NCBI GenBank assembly: GCA_016721945.1
Contig: JADKHC010000002.1
Span: forward strand, 186,001-250,000
Reading direction: 5' to 3'
Length of the DNA stretch: 64,000 nt
From: Verrucomicrobiota bacterium
Lineage (GTDB): Bacteria > Verrucomicrobiota > Verrucomicrobiia > Opitutales > Opitutaceae
The notes beneath the pieces were generated by a model. The model saw nothing but the letters and a program-made list of their open reading frames with translations. It had not been told where the DNA came from and ran no database searches. Below are positions 1 through 7,273 of this stretch, one piece after another. A program made the translations under genes and the position numbers. Within the stretch, counting starts at the first letter, position 1, and every line of letters begins with the position of its first letter.

Positions 1-618
1 CCGCACGGCGAGTTTTTCGACTGGCGCATGCAGTGTGAAGTCGAACTCCAGGTCGAGGCCGGAAAACGGAGAGACGTAGAAGCGCTTCGGTGTGCGCAAG
101 CGGAGCGTTGTCGAACCGTCGGGGCCGGTCACAGATGGAATGAAATATGGTTTTACCTCATGAAACGTGTTCGTTACCTCGGCGATCCCGCCGACGATGA
201 CTCCGGCGGCGTCAAAGCAGAAATAGAACGAAACCGGATTGAAAAGATAGCCAAGCACGCGCGGCAAAGTAATGAGCAACACGCGTCCATCGGCACCGAA
301 ATCTGAGCCGTGCGCAGCGCAGAAAGCACGCACGCGCGCTTTTAGCGATGACGGATTGGCGGTGGCGATTAGGTTGTTCTCCGGAAGCGTTGGCTGATGC
401 AACGGTTCTCCTATTGGTAGAAAGTCGCTTTCGCGGAAACTGAAAAGGTTGGCTCGATTGACCGAGAACAACGCGAGACGCCGGTGCAGAGAGGCGAGTT
501 CATCGAGGTCGAGTGCAAAGTAGAACAAGCTGTAAACAAAGCGGTGGTGCTTCGGCGTGAAGCGCTCGTGCAGCACCGAGCATTCGTACAGCGAAGAGTT
601 GGCGTCAGCAGAGCTCAT
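1..618 (-). CDS. DUF1365 family protein, 3' end beyond the window
   Basis: Reading the minus strand from ATG at 618 gives an open frame to base 1 (206 codons, C-terminus missing). The N-terminal part carries YECSVLHERFTPKHHRFVYS and, near residue 125, LGYLFNPVSFYFCFD followed by EVTNTFHE, all typical of DUF1365. The family has no proven reaction but is almost always next to a COG2907 flavoprotein, as here: its ATG overlaps the stop of the 615-1919 gene by four bases (ATGA), so the two are probably translationally coupled. In LitR/CarH or ChrR-controlled clusters of other bacteria this pair is linked to membrane-lipid changes under light or singlet oxygen; that role here is inference. Confidence 0.85.
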   Translation of the reverse strand, partial: MSSADANSSLYECSVLHERFTPKHHRFVYSLFYFALDLDELASLHRRLALFSVNRANLFSFRESDFLPIGEPLHQPTLPENNLIATANPSSLKARVRAFCAAHGSDFGADGRVLLITLPRVLGYLFNPVSFYFCFDAAGVIVGGIAEVTNTFHEVKPYFIPSVTGPDGSTTLRLRTPKRFYVSPFSGLDLEFDFTLHAPVEKLAVR

Positions 619-1919
619 GCGGAACCTTTAACCTCAGGGATGTTCTCCCACGGATCCCGACCAAGCAGCAAAGTGGAAAGATTCACGGCGGAAAGCAGTC
701 CATCCTCGTGGAACCCGTAGCGCTGCCACGCGCCGACGAAATAAGTCTCGGTGCAACCGCGCGCGGCGGCGTTGAGACCGGCTATCTCGGGCTGGGCCTG
801 CCCGGCGGCGAGATCGAAAAGGGGATGTTCCTCGGCAAAGGTGTGGAGCGTTTGTTTCGGATTCAACAGATGGGCACCTTCAACCGAGACGAAATAGTTT
901 TCCCGATCCGAAACCCCTTGCAAGCGGTTCATCCAATAATGCGTGGATACACTTTGCCCAACGGCCTCCGATTCGATCCGGTAATTCCAGGCCGCTCGGG
1001 CAAGTCGGGCGCGGGGCAACACCGACTCGTCGGTGTGAAGTGTGACGGTGTTGGGTTGATACTGAAAAGCGGAGAGCAACCGGCGCTCTTCGGCGGTCGC
1101 GGCGGACCCGAGAATTTTCAGCGTAGACGGCGCGTGGCAGGCAAAAATGACTTTATCGAAGCGGGTGGTTGCGGTCGCGGTCGAAACCTCAACGCCACCG
1201 CCAAGGCGACGGTGCACCTTGAGCACGGGCGTGTTCAGGTGGATGCGCTCGCGAAACGGCGCGACAATTTTCTGCACATAGCTTTGCGCCCCACCCTCGA
1301 CCGTCCACCACGGATGCTGCGTGTGCAGGCCGAGAAAACCGTGATTATGAAAAAAGCGGAGCAAGGTGGCGGCGGGAAATTGCCGCATCTTTTCCGGAGG
1401 CGTGGACCAAACAGCCGAACTCATCGGTATCAGGTATAGTTGAAAAAAGTCCTCCCCGTAGCCCCCGCGCTGGACATATTCGTCGAGGCTCAACCGACTA
1501 AGCGTCGGATCGTCGAGCGCAGCTTTCGCTTCGCGATTAAAGCGGTCGATTTGCCAGAGCATGCGGTAGAACGATGGGCGCAGGAGATTGCGGCGTTGGG
1601 CAAAGAGATGGTTTAGGCTGCTGCCACAGTACTCCAGTTCGCGCGTCCGATGTTGCACGCTGAAAGACATGTCGGTGGGTTTCGTCGCCACACCGAGCGT
1701 ATTGAAAAGCCGCGTGAGGTTGGGGTATGTTACATGGTTAAAGACCATGAACCCCGTGTCGATCGGAGCTGGGCGACCGTCGTCATCGACAGTGACAGTA
1801 TGCGTATGACCGCCGATGTAATCGGCAGCTTCAAACACGGTGATATCGTATTCGCGGTGGAGAAACCAACCCGAACCAAGACCTGAGATACCAGAACCGA
1901 TGATGGCGAGTGTTTGCAT
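615..1919 (-). CDS. COG2907-type FAD/NAD-binding amine oxidase-like flavoprotein
   Basis: A 434-residue protein that begins with a dinucleotide-binding fold: beta strand AIIGSGISGLGS (residues 5-16) and an acidic FEAADYIGGHTHT stretch, as in protoporphyrinogen-oxidase/amine-oxidase relatives. The C-terminal FAD motif is visible as TYFVGAWQRYGFHEDGLLSA near residue 393. Length fits COG2907 (about 420-450). The substrate is not established for most members; homologues are light- or singlet-oxygen-induced and are associated with fatty-acid modification. It is the upstream partner of the DUF1365 gene and probably belongs to the minus-strand light regulon that starts near 7000. The first 41 bases resemble the 5' end of the gene at 3069-3788. 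Confidence 0.85.
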   Translation of the reverse strand: MQTLAIIGSGISGLGSGWFLHREYDITVFEAADYIGGHTHTVTVDDDGRPAPIDTGFMVFNHVTYPNLTRLFNTLGVATKPTDMSFSVQHRTRELEYCGSSLNHLFAQRRNLLRPSFYRMLWQIDRFNREAKAALDDPTLSRLSLDEYVQRGGYGEDFFQLYLIPMSSAVWSTPPEKMRQFPAATLLRFFHNHGFLGLHTQHPWWTVEGGAQSYVQKIVAPFRERIHLNTPVLKVHRRLGGGVEVSTATATTRFDKVIFACHAPSTLKILGSAATAEERRLLSAFQYQPNTVTLHTDESVLPRARLARAAWNYRIESEAVGQSVSTHYWMNRLQGVSDRENYFVSVEGAHLLNPKQTLHTFAEEHPLFDLAAGQAQPEIAGLNAAARGCTETYFVGAWQRYGFHEDGLLSAVNLSTLLLGRDPWENIPEVKGSA

Positions 1920-2027
1920 TGTTAGTAATTTCTAAGGCCCATCGTTCCACAGTTTGGTAATCTCCGAGAACGGTACCGATGCGACATTGTATATCTAGGC
2001 CGGGATAGTTGAACGATAGCGTTTGGT

Positions 2028-2498
2028 TTAGGTGTTGAGCCGCCAGATCGTGAAATTGAGGAACATCGCGAAAGAGACCCACGCGAGATAGGGAATGAGC
2101 AACGCAGCGGCGGTGCGATTCACCGGCCAGAAGGCTGCAATCGTTGCAATGATCGCGAGCCAGACTAGCAAGATGTCGAGAAAGGCGAGGCCTGGATTGT
2201 GGAGGCCGAAGAACAGCGGAGTCCACGCGGCGTTGAGCGCCAGTTGCGCGAGGAAGATGAGCAGCGGTTTGCGCTGCATACTCCACCCACCCTGCCGCCA
2301 CACTAACCAAGCTGCCACCGCCATCATCGTGTAGAGCGCCGTCCAAACCGGACCAAAAATCCACCCCGGCGGATTCCAGGAGGGCTTCTGCAATGAGGCG
2401 AACCATTCATCTGGCATAAACTGTCCACCAAGCAAAGCTGCACTGAAGGTAACAGCCAGCCATGCGGCAATCGCGAGGAATTTGGGAAAGGTCGTCAT
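2028..2498 (-). CDS. tspO: TspO/MBR family tryptophan-rich sensory protein
   Basis: This 156-residue integral membrane protein has the five-helix TspO layout. Recognisable blocks are PDEWFASLQKPSWNPPGWIF and GPVWTALYTMMAVAAWLV (near residues 29-65), then ALNAAWTPLFFGLHNPGLA. TspO binds porphyrins and related tetrapyrroles and in photosynthetic bacteria tunes oxygen/light responses; length and motifs match. A porphyrin-linked protein beside photoreceptor, UV endonuclease and lipid genes supports a photo-oxidative-stress role (inference). It lies 22 bases downstream of the lipocalin gene on the same strand. Confidence 0.92.
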   Translation of the reverse strand: MTTFPKFLAIAAWLAVTFSAALLGGQFMPDEWFASLQKPSWNPPGWIFGPVWTALYTMMAVAAWLVWRQGGWSMQRKPLLIFLAQLALNAAWTPLFFGLHNPGLAFLDILLVWLAIIATIAAFWPVNRTAAALLIPYLAWVSFAMFLNFTIWRLNT

Positions 2499-2520
2499 AG
2501 GTTGGTTCGGCTTGATAAAT

Positions 2521-3069
2521 TTACAGTGCAGGCCGATGCTGAGGTACCTTGCGCAGCTTGGTTATTTTGTAGCCCTGATCCGACAGTTCCTTGAGCAGAC
2601 TCTGGTAGTCGGCGTCCGGGATTTGCGGTGTGCGCGCCATGATCCACACGTAATCCCGCTTGTTCCGACCGATGACGGTCTGGCTGTAATCAGAATTCAA
2701 ATACGTGATAAGAAACTCGAACTTGAAGGGCCAGACAAACCGCATCCCCCAAGTGGAATAGTTGACCCGATCAACAACAAAGCCGCGCGGATTGTAACGC
2801 TTGAACGAGCCGTCAAAGCCCCCTTTGTTGAACATGAAAACCGTATCGATGGTGCCGTCAGGTTCGAGGCGGTAATTTTCAATCGCGTTGTAGGCCTCGG
2901 TCTCGATGAAGGTCGGGATGCAGGCGATAACATACCAGGGCCCCATGAACCGCTGGAGGTCGACTTTTTCTACAGTCTTCAAGGACGGCAGCGAGGTGCC
3001 GCAGCCGGTGAGCAAAAGCAGGCAGGGCAGTATGAGGAGCGTTTTCATTTTAAAATGGTTCGGTCTCAT
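2521..3069 (-). CDS. Blc-like lipocalin lipoprotein
   Basis: A 182-residue lipocalin. The N-terminus has a lipoprotein signal with lipobox LLTGC, so the mature protein should be attached to a membrane. The lipocalin signature is FMGPWYVIACIPTFIE (GxW), followed by NAIENYRLEPDGTI and TWGMRFVWPF, as in Blc/apolipoprotein-D relatives that bind lysophospholipids or fatty acids. The start at 3069 overlaps the upstream stop by ATGA; an internal ATG at 3048 directly before KTLLILPCLLLL is an equally good signal-peptide start. Its position between tspO and a secreted protein of unknown role suggests lipid carriage or membrane repair during light stress. Confidence 0.88.
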   Translation of the reverse strand: MRPNHFKMKTLLILPCLLLLTGCGTSLPSLKTVEKVDLQRFMGPWYVIACIPTFIETEAYNAIENYRLEPDGTIDTVFMFNKGGFDGSFKRYNPRGFVVDRVNYSTWGMRFVWPFKFEFLITYLNSDYSQTVIGRNKRDYVWIMARTPQIPDADYQSLLKELSDQGYKITKLRKVPQHRPAL

Positions 3070-3788
3070 CAGTATTTGTAACGGATGGTGACTTCCTGCC
3101 TTTCACCGGCCTGGTTTAGAATATTGGAAACACCCTGGAACTCTACGAGTCGTCGCTTCTGTTTATCGTATTGGAGGCGTAGCTTCGGAGCAAAATGCCG
3201 GAATAGCCAGTGCTTGAGGCTCAGCTCGGCCGAAACCCGTGACTCATCGGAAGCGAGTTTCTTCACCACGAAAGGAAACGGGCGCAGCTCGGAAGGCAGA
3301 ACTAAGTTTAAGGTGATATTATCTTTTTCCAACAGGCTCAGGTTGTTGATCAGGTAATAATGCCAGCCTTGGCAGGAGAAGACACGACTATCGCTGACAA
3401 TCTTAGAGGTTTTCTCAGGTTCGTTGCCGTCTTGGTGAAAGATGACGTACGTCCCGTCCTGCCAACGCAAACCCTCGCGATAGTTTCGTTTCAGATTTTC
3501 GAAAACGTAAGTCGGCATGGCGACACTGCGTGAATAGTCCGACCGCATGGTAGCGAACAATTCTCCGTCTGGTGCCCTGTATTCCGTGACTGAGCCGATC
3601 ATTTTACCATCTACATAACTCACCAAGTGATGCTCCGTGTAGACGAGCGTACCCTTTTCGTCTTTGGCTTCGCCGATGTAAACAGCCTCGTCAGCCCCGG
3701 CAGACCCTGCGCAGACGGCCAGCATCATGAACAGGAAAGCCCAGCGCAGACCTGAGATACTCGAACGAATGATTGTGAGACGTTGCAT
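3069..3788 (-). CDS. Secreted protein of unknown function in the light-stress cluster
   Basis: A 239-residue protein with an N-terminal hydrophobic export signal (residues about 14-32, ending near GSAGA). I do not recognise a named domain. The mature part is rich in beta-type segments and ends with TIRYKY, so a periplasmic or envelope beta protein is plausible. It overlaps the lipocalin start by four bases, so the two are likely co-translated. The first 13 codons resemble the first codons of the 1919 flavoprotein (MQ-L--II-S-ISGL shared; 32 of the first 41 bases identical), which is unusual for a signal peptide and is reported as a finding. Confidence 0.7.
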   Translation of the reverse strand: MQRLTIIRSSISGLRWAFLFMMLAVCAGSAGADEAVYIGEAKDEKGTLVYTEHHLVSYVDGKMIGSVTEYRAPDGELFATMRSDYSRSVAMPTYVFENLKRNYREGLRWQDGTYVIFHQDGNEPEKTSKIVSDSRVFSCQGWHYYLINNLSLLEKDNITLNLVLPSELRPFPFVVKKLASDESRVSAELSLKHWLFRHFAPKLRLQYDKQKRRLVEFQGVSNILNQAGERQEVTIRYKY

Positions 3789-3799
3789 GGCGATTTGGT

Positions 3800-4795
3800 T
3801 TAGTCTGAACGCCCCTGCTTCGCTGCCTCGACGTAGACACTGTTAGGAACTCCCTTGAGCTCCCAGATTAGGCCGGTCCAAGCCAGAACCCGCAGCAGGT
3901 AGTAAGTGATATCAATTTCCCACCAGTAGAAACCTTGGCGTGCGGTCGCTGGATACCGATGGTGGTTGTTGTGCCAACCCTCACCAAGAGTGACGATGGA
4001 GAGGATAAAGCTGTTGCGAGAATCGTCATCAGTAAAAAAACGTCGGCGGCCCATCAAGTGAGCCAGCGAGTTGATGCAAGAAGTACCGTGGAAGAGCGCT
4101 GTCGTGCTGATGAAAAAGCCCCAAACCAATAGCTGCCATTTGGTCACTCCGAGTTGGGGGAAATACACTTCGAGCCACCAGCCGACACTCCAAACTGCCA
4201 GGGCAAACGCTGCTGGCACGAGCGTGTCGAAACGATTGAGGAAAACTAATTCTGGAAACTTCTTGAGGTCCCGCACCGTGTTGTAGTCGGTGGGAAAGTT
4301 ACGCCGACTGGTTATCCAACCAATATGCGACCACCAGAATCCGTGCACATGCGGAGAATGCACGTCCTCGGAGTCATCGGAATGCTGATGATGATGGCGG
4401 TGATGATATGCCCACCAAAGTGGTCCGCGTTGCACGGCTGTTCCGCCCCACAATGCCAGGAAGAACTGTCCTGCTCGCGACGTACGGTAGGTCTTGTGGG
4501 AAAAATATCGATGGTAGATACCCGTGACCGCAAACATCCGAATAAAATACAAACCTGCTGCCACCGCCAAAGCAGTCACGCTCCAGCCGGTAAGTACAAC
4601 GCCAAAACAGCCAACATGCAAAACGATGAACGGCACGCAACGCAGCCAGTCGATCTTGTCGGGCTGTCGCCGTGCAGCCTCGGCACCTTCTGGAGCGAAA
4701 TCCGAGTCGAGCCATTGAACCAGTGAGGCGCAGAGTGCCCTAAACCGGGAAGCACTTCTCGGTTGTTCAATGGATGGCTGCAGGTGGGTCGTCAT
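3800..4795 (-). CDS. Membrane acyl-CoA/acyl-lipid fatty-acid desaturase
   Basis: The 331-residue protein has all three histidine boxes of the di-iron membrane desaturases: HRYFSH (95-100), HRHHH (132-136) and HNNHH (275-279), placed between hydrophobic segments as in delta-9 stearoyl-CoA desaturases. It would introduce a cis double bond into a saturated acyl chain using O2 and an electron donor; the donor is not encoded here. Location 11 bases from the next gene shows operon membership. Together with the lipocalin and the flavoprotein it points to remodelling of membrane lipids under illumination. The exact regiospecificity cannot be read from the sequence. Confidence 0.93.
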   Translation of the reverse strand: MTTHLQPSIEQPRSASRFRALCASLVQWLDSDFAPEGAEAARRQPDKIDWLRCVPFIVLHVGCFGVVLTGWSVTALAVAAGLYFIRMFAVTGIYHRYFSHKTYRTSRAGQFFLALWGGTAVQRGPLWWAYHHRHHHQHSDDSEDVHSPHVHGFWWSHIGWITSRRNFPTDYNTVRDLKKFPELVFLNRFDTLVPAAFALAVWSVGWWLEVYFPQLGVTKWQLLVWGFFISTTALFHGTSCINSLAHLMGRRRFFTDDDSRNSFILSIVTLGEGWHNNHHRYPATARQGFYWWEIDITYYLLRVLAWTGLIWELKGVPNSVYVEAAKQGRSD

Positions 4796-4806
4796 CGTGA
4801 AGTAAA

Positions 4807-4986
4807 TCAGGTTGTTTTTGTGTACCTAAGGGCTGATTCGGCAATCCTTCGAATGAGTCCGCGGAAGATCAGGCTGTGCACGGGATAAAGACCACACCAG
4901 TAGATCAGCCCTAAAAGTCGCGGCACGAGCCGTCCACCCACATAGCCGGTCGAACCAGTGACAAGAATCAATTTGGGATCAGCCAT
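4807..4986 (-). pseudogene. Internally deleted SDR/DUF2867 oxidoreductase remnant
   Basis: A 59-codon frame from ATG 4986. It starts with the Rossmann motif of an NAD-dependent epimerase-like protein (LILVTGSTGYVGGRLVPRLL) and jumps at once to GLIYWCGLYPVHSLIFRGLI, which looks like the extreme C-terminus of SDR proteins that carry a C-terminal DUF2867 domain. Several hundred residues that normally lie between are missing while the frame is kept. The junction sits near 4922-4928. I read it as an in-frame deletion scar and therefore a non-functional remnant. SDR/DUF2867 genes are frequent members of CarH/LitR clusters, so an intact ancestor here is plausible. Confidence 0.7.
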
Positions 4987-4991
4987 GGAAA

Positions 4992-5933
4992 TCACTCCGC
5001 TCCTTGTAGGTAGCACCGTAGTCGGTTCACAGCAAGTTCCTTGGCTTTTGCTTCGACCTCGACCGTGAGTGCCTGGCCCCGCCAGACAGCCGGGAAATCT
5101 TTCGGATCAATGTAATCGTGATGCCGCTCCGGCTTCGGTCCCGACCAGCCCTCCAGCGGGCTCGAGAGATGAAAAAGCGGCTCACGATTCCAAGTTGCAC
5201 AAGCAGCGACGGTGGCCTGCTCCAAGTTCAACTCATCAGGCAAACACCGATGGTGGTGCGCATCATAGACCAGCGGCACTCCCTCTGACCGGCAGAGAGG
5301 TAACAAGTCGGAAGGGCTAAAAGTCTTGTCGTCATTTTCCACGGTCAGGCACGAACGAGCGCGGGGAGAAAGAAGATCGAGATTGCGCCGGAAGCGTTCC
5401 AGCGCCGCAGATTTGTCGCCATAGCCACCGCCGCCGTGGATGTTGACGGTGTCGGCGTTGGTCCAATCTGCGATCTCCGCCTGCGATTCGATATCGGCGA
5501 TGGAGCGAGCCACGATGTCAGCATCGGGCGAATTGAGTACGTCAAACTGATCAGGATGAAATCCTGTGCGAATGCCTTGCGCACGCGCGAACTCACCGCA
5601 GCGGCAAAACTGTGCCACGATTTCGTCGGCTCCTGGTAATTCCTCGACGCGGTATCCGACCTTTGGATGCGTTTTTATCGGCAGTATTGGACTGATAATC
5701 CGAAAGGAGCCGATACCGTGAGCAGCGCAAAAACGCAGCGCCGCGAGCAGCGACTCAGCGTTGGCCGACCCCAGCTCCGCCAGTCGGCTGAGCTGTTCGC
5801 GACGTGGCAACTTGGCCAGAGCCGTAGCCGTCGTGGTGCGAAACTTGATGGGTTGCTCGGCAAACTGACAGCACAACCCGAGACGTAAAGCGCTCGTGGA
5901 AGCAGGTGACTTCATTTTTTGGGCTTTGCTCAT
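4992..5933 (-). CDS. uvsE: UV damage endonuclease UvsE/UvdE
   Basis: A 313-residue TIM-barrel endonuclease. Typical blocks are LRLGLCCQFAEQPIKFRTTT at the start, FRIISPILPIKTHP, TGFHPDQFDVLNSP, a glycine-rich NIHGGGGYGDK, LTVENDDKTFSP and LVYDAHHHRC, which supply the His, Glu and Asp ligands of the three-metal site. The enzyme nicks DNA 5' of cyclobutane dimers and 6-4 photoproducts, starting an excision-repair route independent of UvrABC. A light-repair enzyme inside this cluster strengthens the light-regulon reading, with UvsE standing where many related clusters have photolyase. MKSPAS at codon 7 is an alternative start. Confidence 0.93.
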   Translation of the reverse strand: MSKAQKMKSPASTSALRLGLCCQFAEQPIKFRTTTATALAKLPRREQLSRLAELGSANAESLLAALRFCAAHGIGSFRIISPILPIKTHPKVGYRVEELPGADEIVAQFCRCGEFARAQGIRTGFHPDQFDVLNSPDADIVARSIADIESQAEIADWTNADTVNIHGGGGYGDKSAALERFRRNLDLLSPRARSCLTVENDDKTFSPSDLLPLCRSEGVPLVYDAHHHRCLPDELNLEQATVAACATWNREPLFHLSSPLEGWSGPKPERHHDYIDPKDFPAVWRGQALTVEVEAKAKELAVNRLRCYLQGAE

Positions 5934-5940
5934 GGTTATG

Positions 5941-6405
5941 CTAAACTCGCGACGCAGACTTCACCGTGAAACGCCTTCGTAGGAATTCCTGCCGGTACGC
6001 GAAGATTTTTTCTACGTCGCTACGCACGAGCAACCAGTTGATGAATCGTCCTCCCGGCACGGCGTATTCCACGTGATCGCGGCAGAGAGTACCGCCGTCC
6101 TTTTCCTCGAACGTGTGCGTGTGAACCCAGCGGCGGTAAGGCCCGCGGAGTTGTTTATCCATAAAGCGGTAAGGAGGATCCCAGACGGAGATTTCGGTTT
6201 TCCAGCGTACGGGGAAGCCGTGGACACGTAGTTGATAGTCGATCCGGGCACCGGCATGCATGTCGATTGGTTCTGGCGTTGTGATGCGGAAGCTGAGCCA
6301 GGGCGGCGTAATAGCTTCGAGGTTCCTCGCATCCGCGAAGAACGAGAACACGACGTCGCGTTTTTCGGATAACCAGAGCTCAGCCTTGAAAGTGTGCAAC
6401 GTCAT
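5941..6405 (-). CDS. SRPBCC family protein (START-like cyclase/dehydrase type)
   Basis: From ATG 6405 this is a 154-residue protein with a START/SRPBCC helix-grip fold. It opens with HTFKAELWLSEKRDVVFSFF, then ARNLEAITPPWLSFRI, and has RWKTEISVWDPPYRFMDKQL and the long C-terminal helix ending RRRFTV. An upstream in-frame start at 6483 would add 26 residues unlike the family. Such domains bind hydrophobic ligands; the ligand is unknown. In related genomes this type is often next to or fused to an SDR/DUF2867 protein, here represented by the 4807-4986 remnant. It ends 7 bases before uvsE. Confidence 0.8.
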   Translation of the reverse strand: MTLHTFKAELWLSEKRDVVFSFFADARNLEAITPPWLSFRITTPEPIDMHAGARIDYQLRVHGFPVRWKTEISVWDPPYRFMDKQLRGPYRRWVHTHTFEEKDGGTLCRDHVEYAVPGGRFINWLLVRSDVEKIFAYRQEFLRRRFTVKSASRV

Positions 6406-6459
6406 GTACGGTGGTGTGGGGAAAAATCGGATACGTGAAGTTTGGCGATATTTAGAAGG

Positions 6460-6483
6460 AGGTGGAGAGCCCGTGCCCTCCAC
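6460..6483. repeat. Hairpin between the fasciclin gene and the SRPBCC gene
   Basis: An imperfect inverted repeat, GGTGGAG against CTCCACC with a ten-base loop, occupies the 95-base gap. There is no T-run on either side, so it is at best a weak terminator or a transcript-stabilising hairpin separating the fasciclin gene from the downstream operon. Confidence 0.4.
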
Positions 6484-6500
6484 CTTGAGAGAGGCTGCAA

Positions 6501-7004
6501 TTACTGCGGCAGAACAACGGTATCGATGGCGTGGATGACGCCGTTGCAGGCCGCGACATCGGTTGCGACGACCTTGGCGTTGTTGACGGAAACACCACCA
6601 TTCGCGACCACGAGCGACAGTTTCTGGCCGTTGACAGTGCCTGCCTGCATGGTCTTCACGTCTGCGGCCATGACTTTGCCGGGAACAACATGGTAGGTAA
6701 GGATCCCGACCAGCTTCTGCTTATTTTCCGGCTTTAGCAGCGACTCGACCGTGCCGGCGGGAAGCTTGGCAAAGGCCTCGTCGGTGGGAGCGAAGACGGT
6801 GAACGGTCCAGGCCCCTAAAGAGTCTCGACGAGTCCAGCGGCTTTCACGGCGGCGACCAAGGTGTTGAAAGTGCCAGCACCCGCAGCAACGGCGACGATG
6901 TCCTTGGTCTCTTTGGCGACGGAACAGTTGGAGGCTTGGACGGAAGTAGCAAGAACGAGGGCGGCGAGAGCGGCGGTGGCTTTGGCGATAAGGGAAGGTT
7001 TCAT
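6501..7004 (-). pseudogene. Secreted fasciclin (FAS1) protein interrupted by an in-frame amber codon
   Basis: The frame from ATG 7004 to TAA 6501-6503 codes 167 residues with a single TAG at 6816-6818 (codon 63). Residues 1-25 are a signal peptide ending SVQA. After the stop the same frame continues with GPFTVFAPTDEAFAKLP, LTYHVVPGKVM and NGVIHAIDTVVLPQ, the two conserved FAS1 blocks, so nothing else is missing. Relatives usually have a lysine or similar residue where the stop falls, so one base change explains it. FAS1 proteins mediate adhesion or bind small ligands, and are often secreted. It is divergent from the photoreceptor gene, and the shared 270-bp spacer holds CarH-type sites. Pseudogene, sequencing error or read-through cannot be separated from sequence alone. 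Confidence 0.82.
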
Positions 7005-7095
7005 ATTATTTCAGTTTTATGGTTAGGGGATTTATTTTCTTCTTTTGATTCACTTCGCAGCCCCTGCATCAGGAGGACACGGATTGGCTCCGAAG

Positions 7096-7112
7096 CTAGA
7101 CACACCGTCTAG
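7096..7112. promoter_or_regulatory. Candidate CarH site upstream of the fasciclin gene
   Basis: CTAGAC and GTCTAG form a perfect six-base inverted repeat around ACACC. Read on the minus strand, towards the fasciclin gene, GTGTCTAGCTT fits the CarH half-operator pattern nTGTnnAnnTn (reverse of nAnnTnnACAn). A TTGACA hexamer lies on the same strand at 7126-7131, although no well-spaced -10 follows it. This is suggestive only. Confidence 0.45.
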
Positions 7113-7135
7113 TATTTTAGGCGCATGTCAAGCTT

Positions 7136-7146
7136 TTGTCTAGATT
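7136..7146 (+). promoter_or_regulatory. Isolated CarH-type 11-bp site
   Basis: TTGTCTAGATT fits nTGTnnAnnTn and shares the TTGTCTA core with the two sites at 7252 and 7263. It lies about 130 bases upstream of carH, between the divergent genes. The shared core makes chance less likely than the loose consensus alone would. Confidence 0.45.
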
Positions 7147-7232
7147 ATGAAGTTCTACATCCCTGACTCGACAAAACGAAATGATCACGCTTATCACTGT
7201 ATTACTTTATCTTACATTATTTTAATTCGCTA

Positions 7233-7273
7233 TTGCCAAACGGCTGAAATATTGTCTATATTTTGTCTAGTTT
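7233..7273 (+). promoter_or_regulatory. carH promoter with tandem CarH operator repeats; probably leaderless
   Basis: A -35-like TTGCCA (7233-7238) and -10-like TATATT (7257-7262) are separated by 18 bases. Two head-to-tail 11-base repeats, TTGTCTATATT (7252-7262) and TTGTCTAGTTT (7263-7273), cover the -10 and run up to the ATG at 7274. Both fit the 11-bp direct-repeat pattern described for Thermus CarH, which binds as a tetramer in the dark and blocks RNA polymerase. Transcription would begin at or within a few bases of the start codon, so the mRNA is likely leaderless. Autorepression in the dark is inferred. Confidence 0.65.

Noticed and set aside
1987..1997. TTGTATATCTA as a further CarH site near the flavoprotein gene
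   Set aside because: A single 11-base match to a motif with five fixed positions is expected many times by chance in 64 kb, and the orientation is opposite to the gene.
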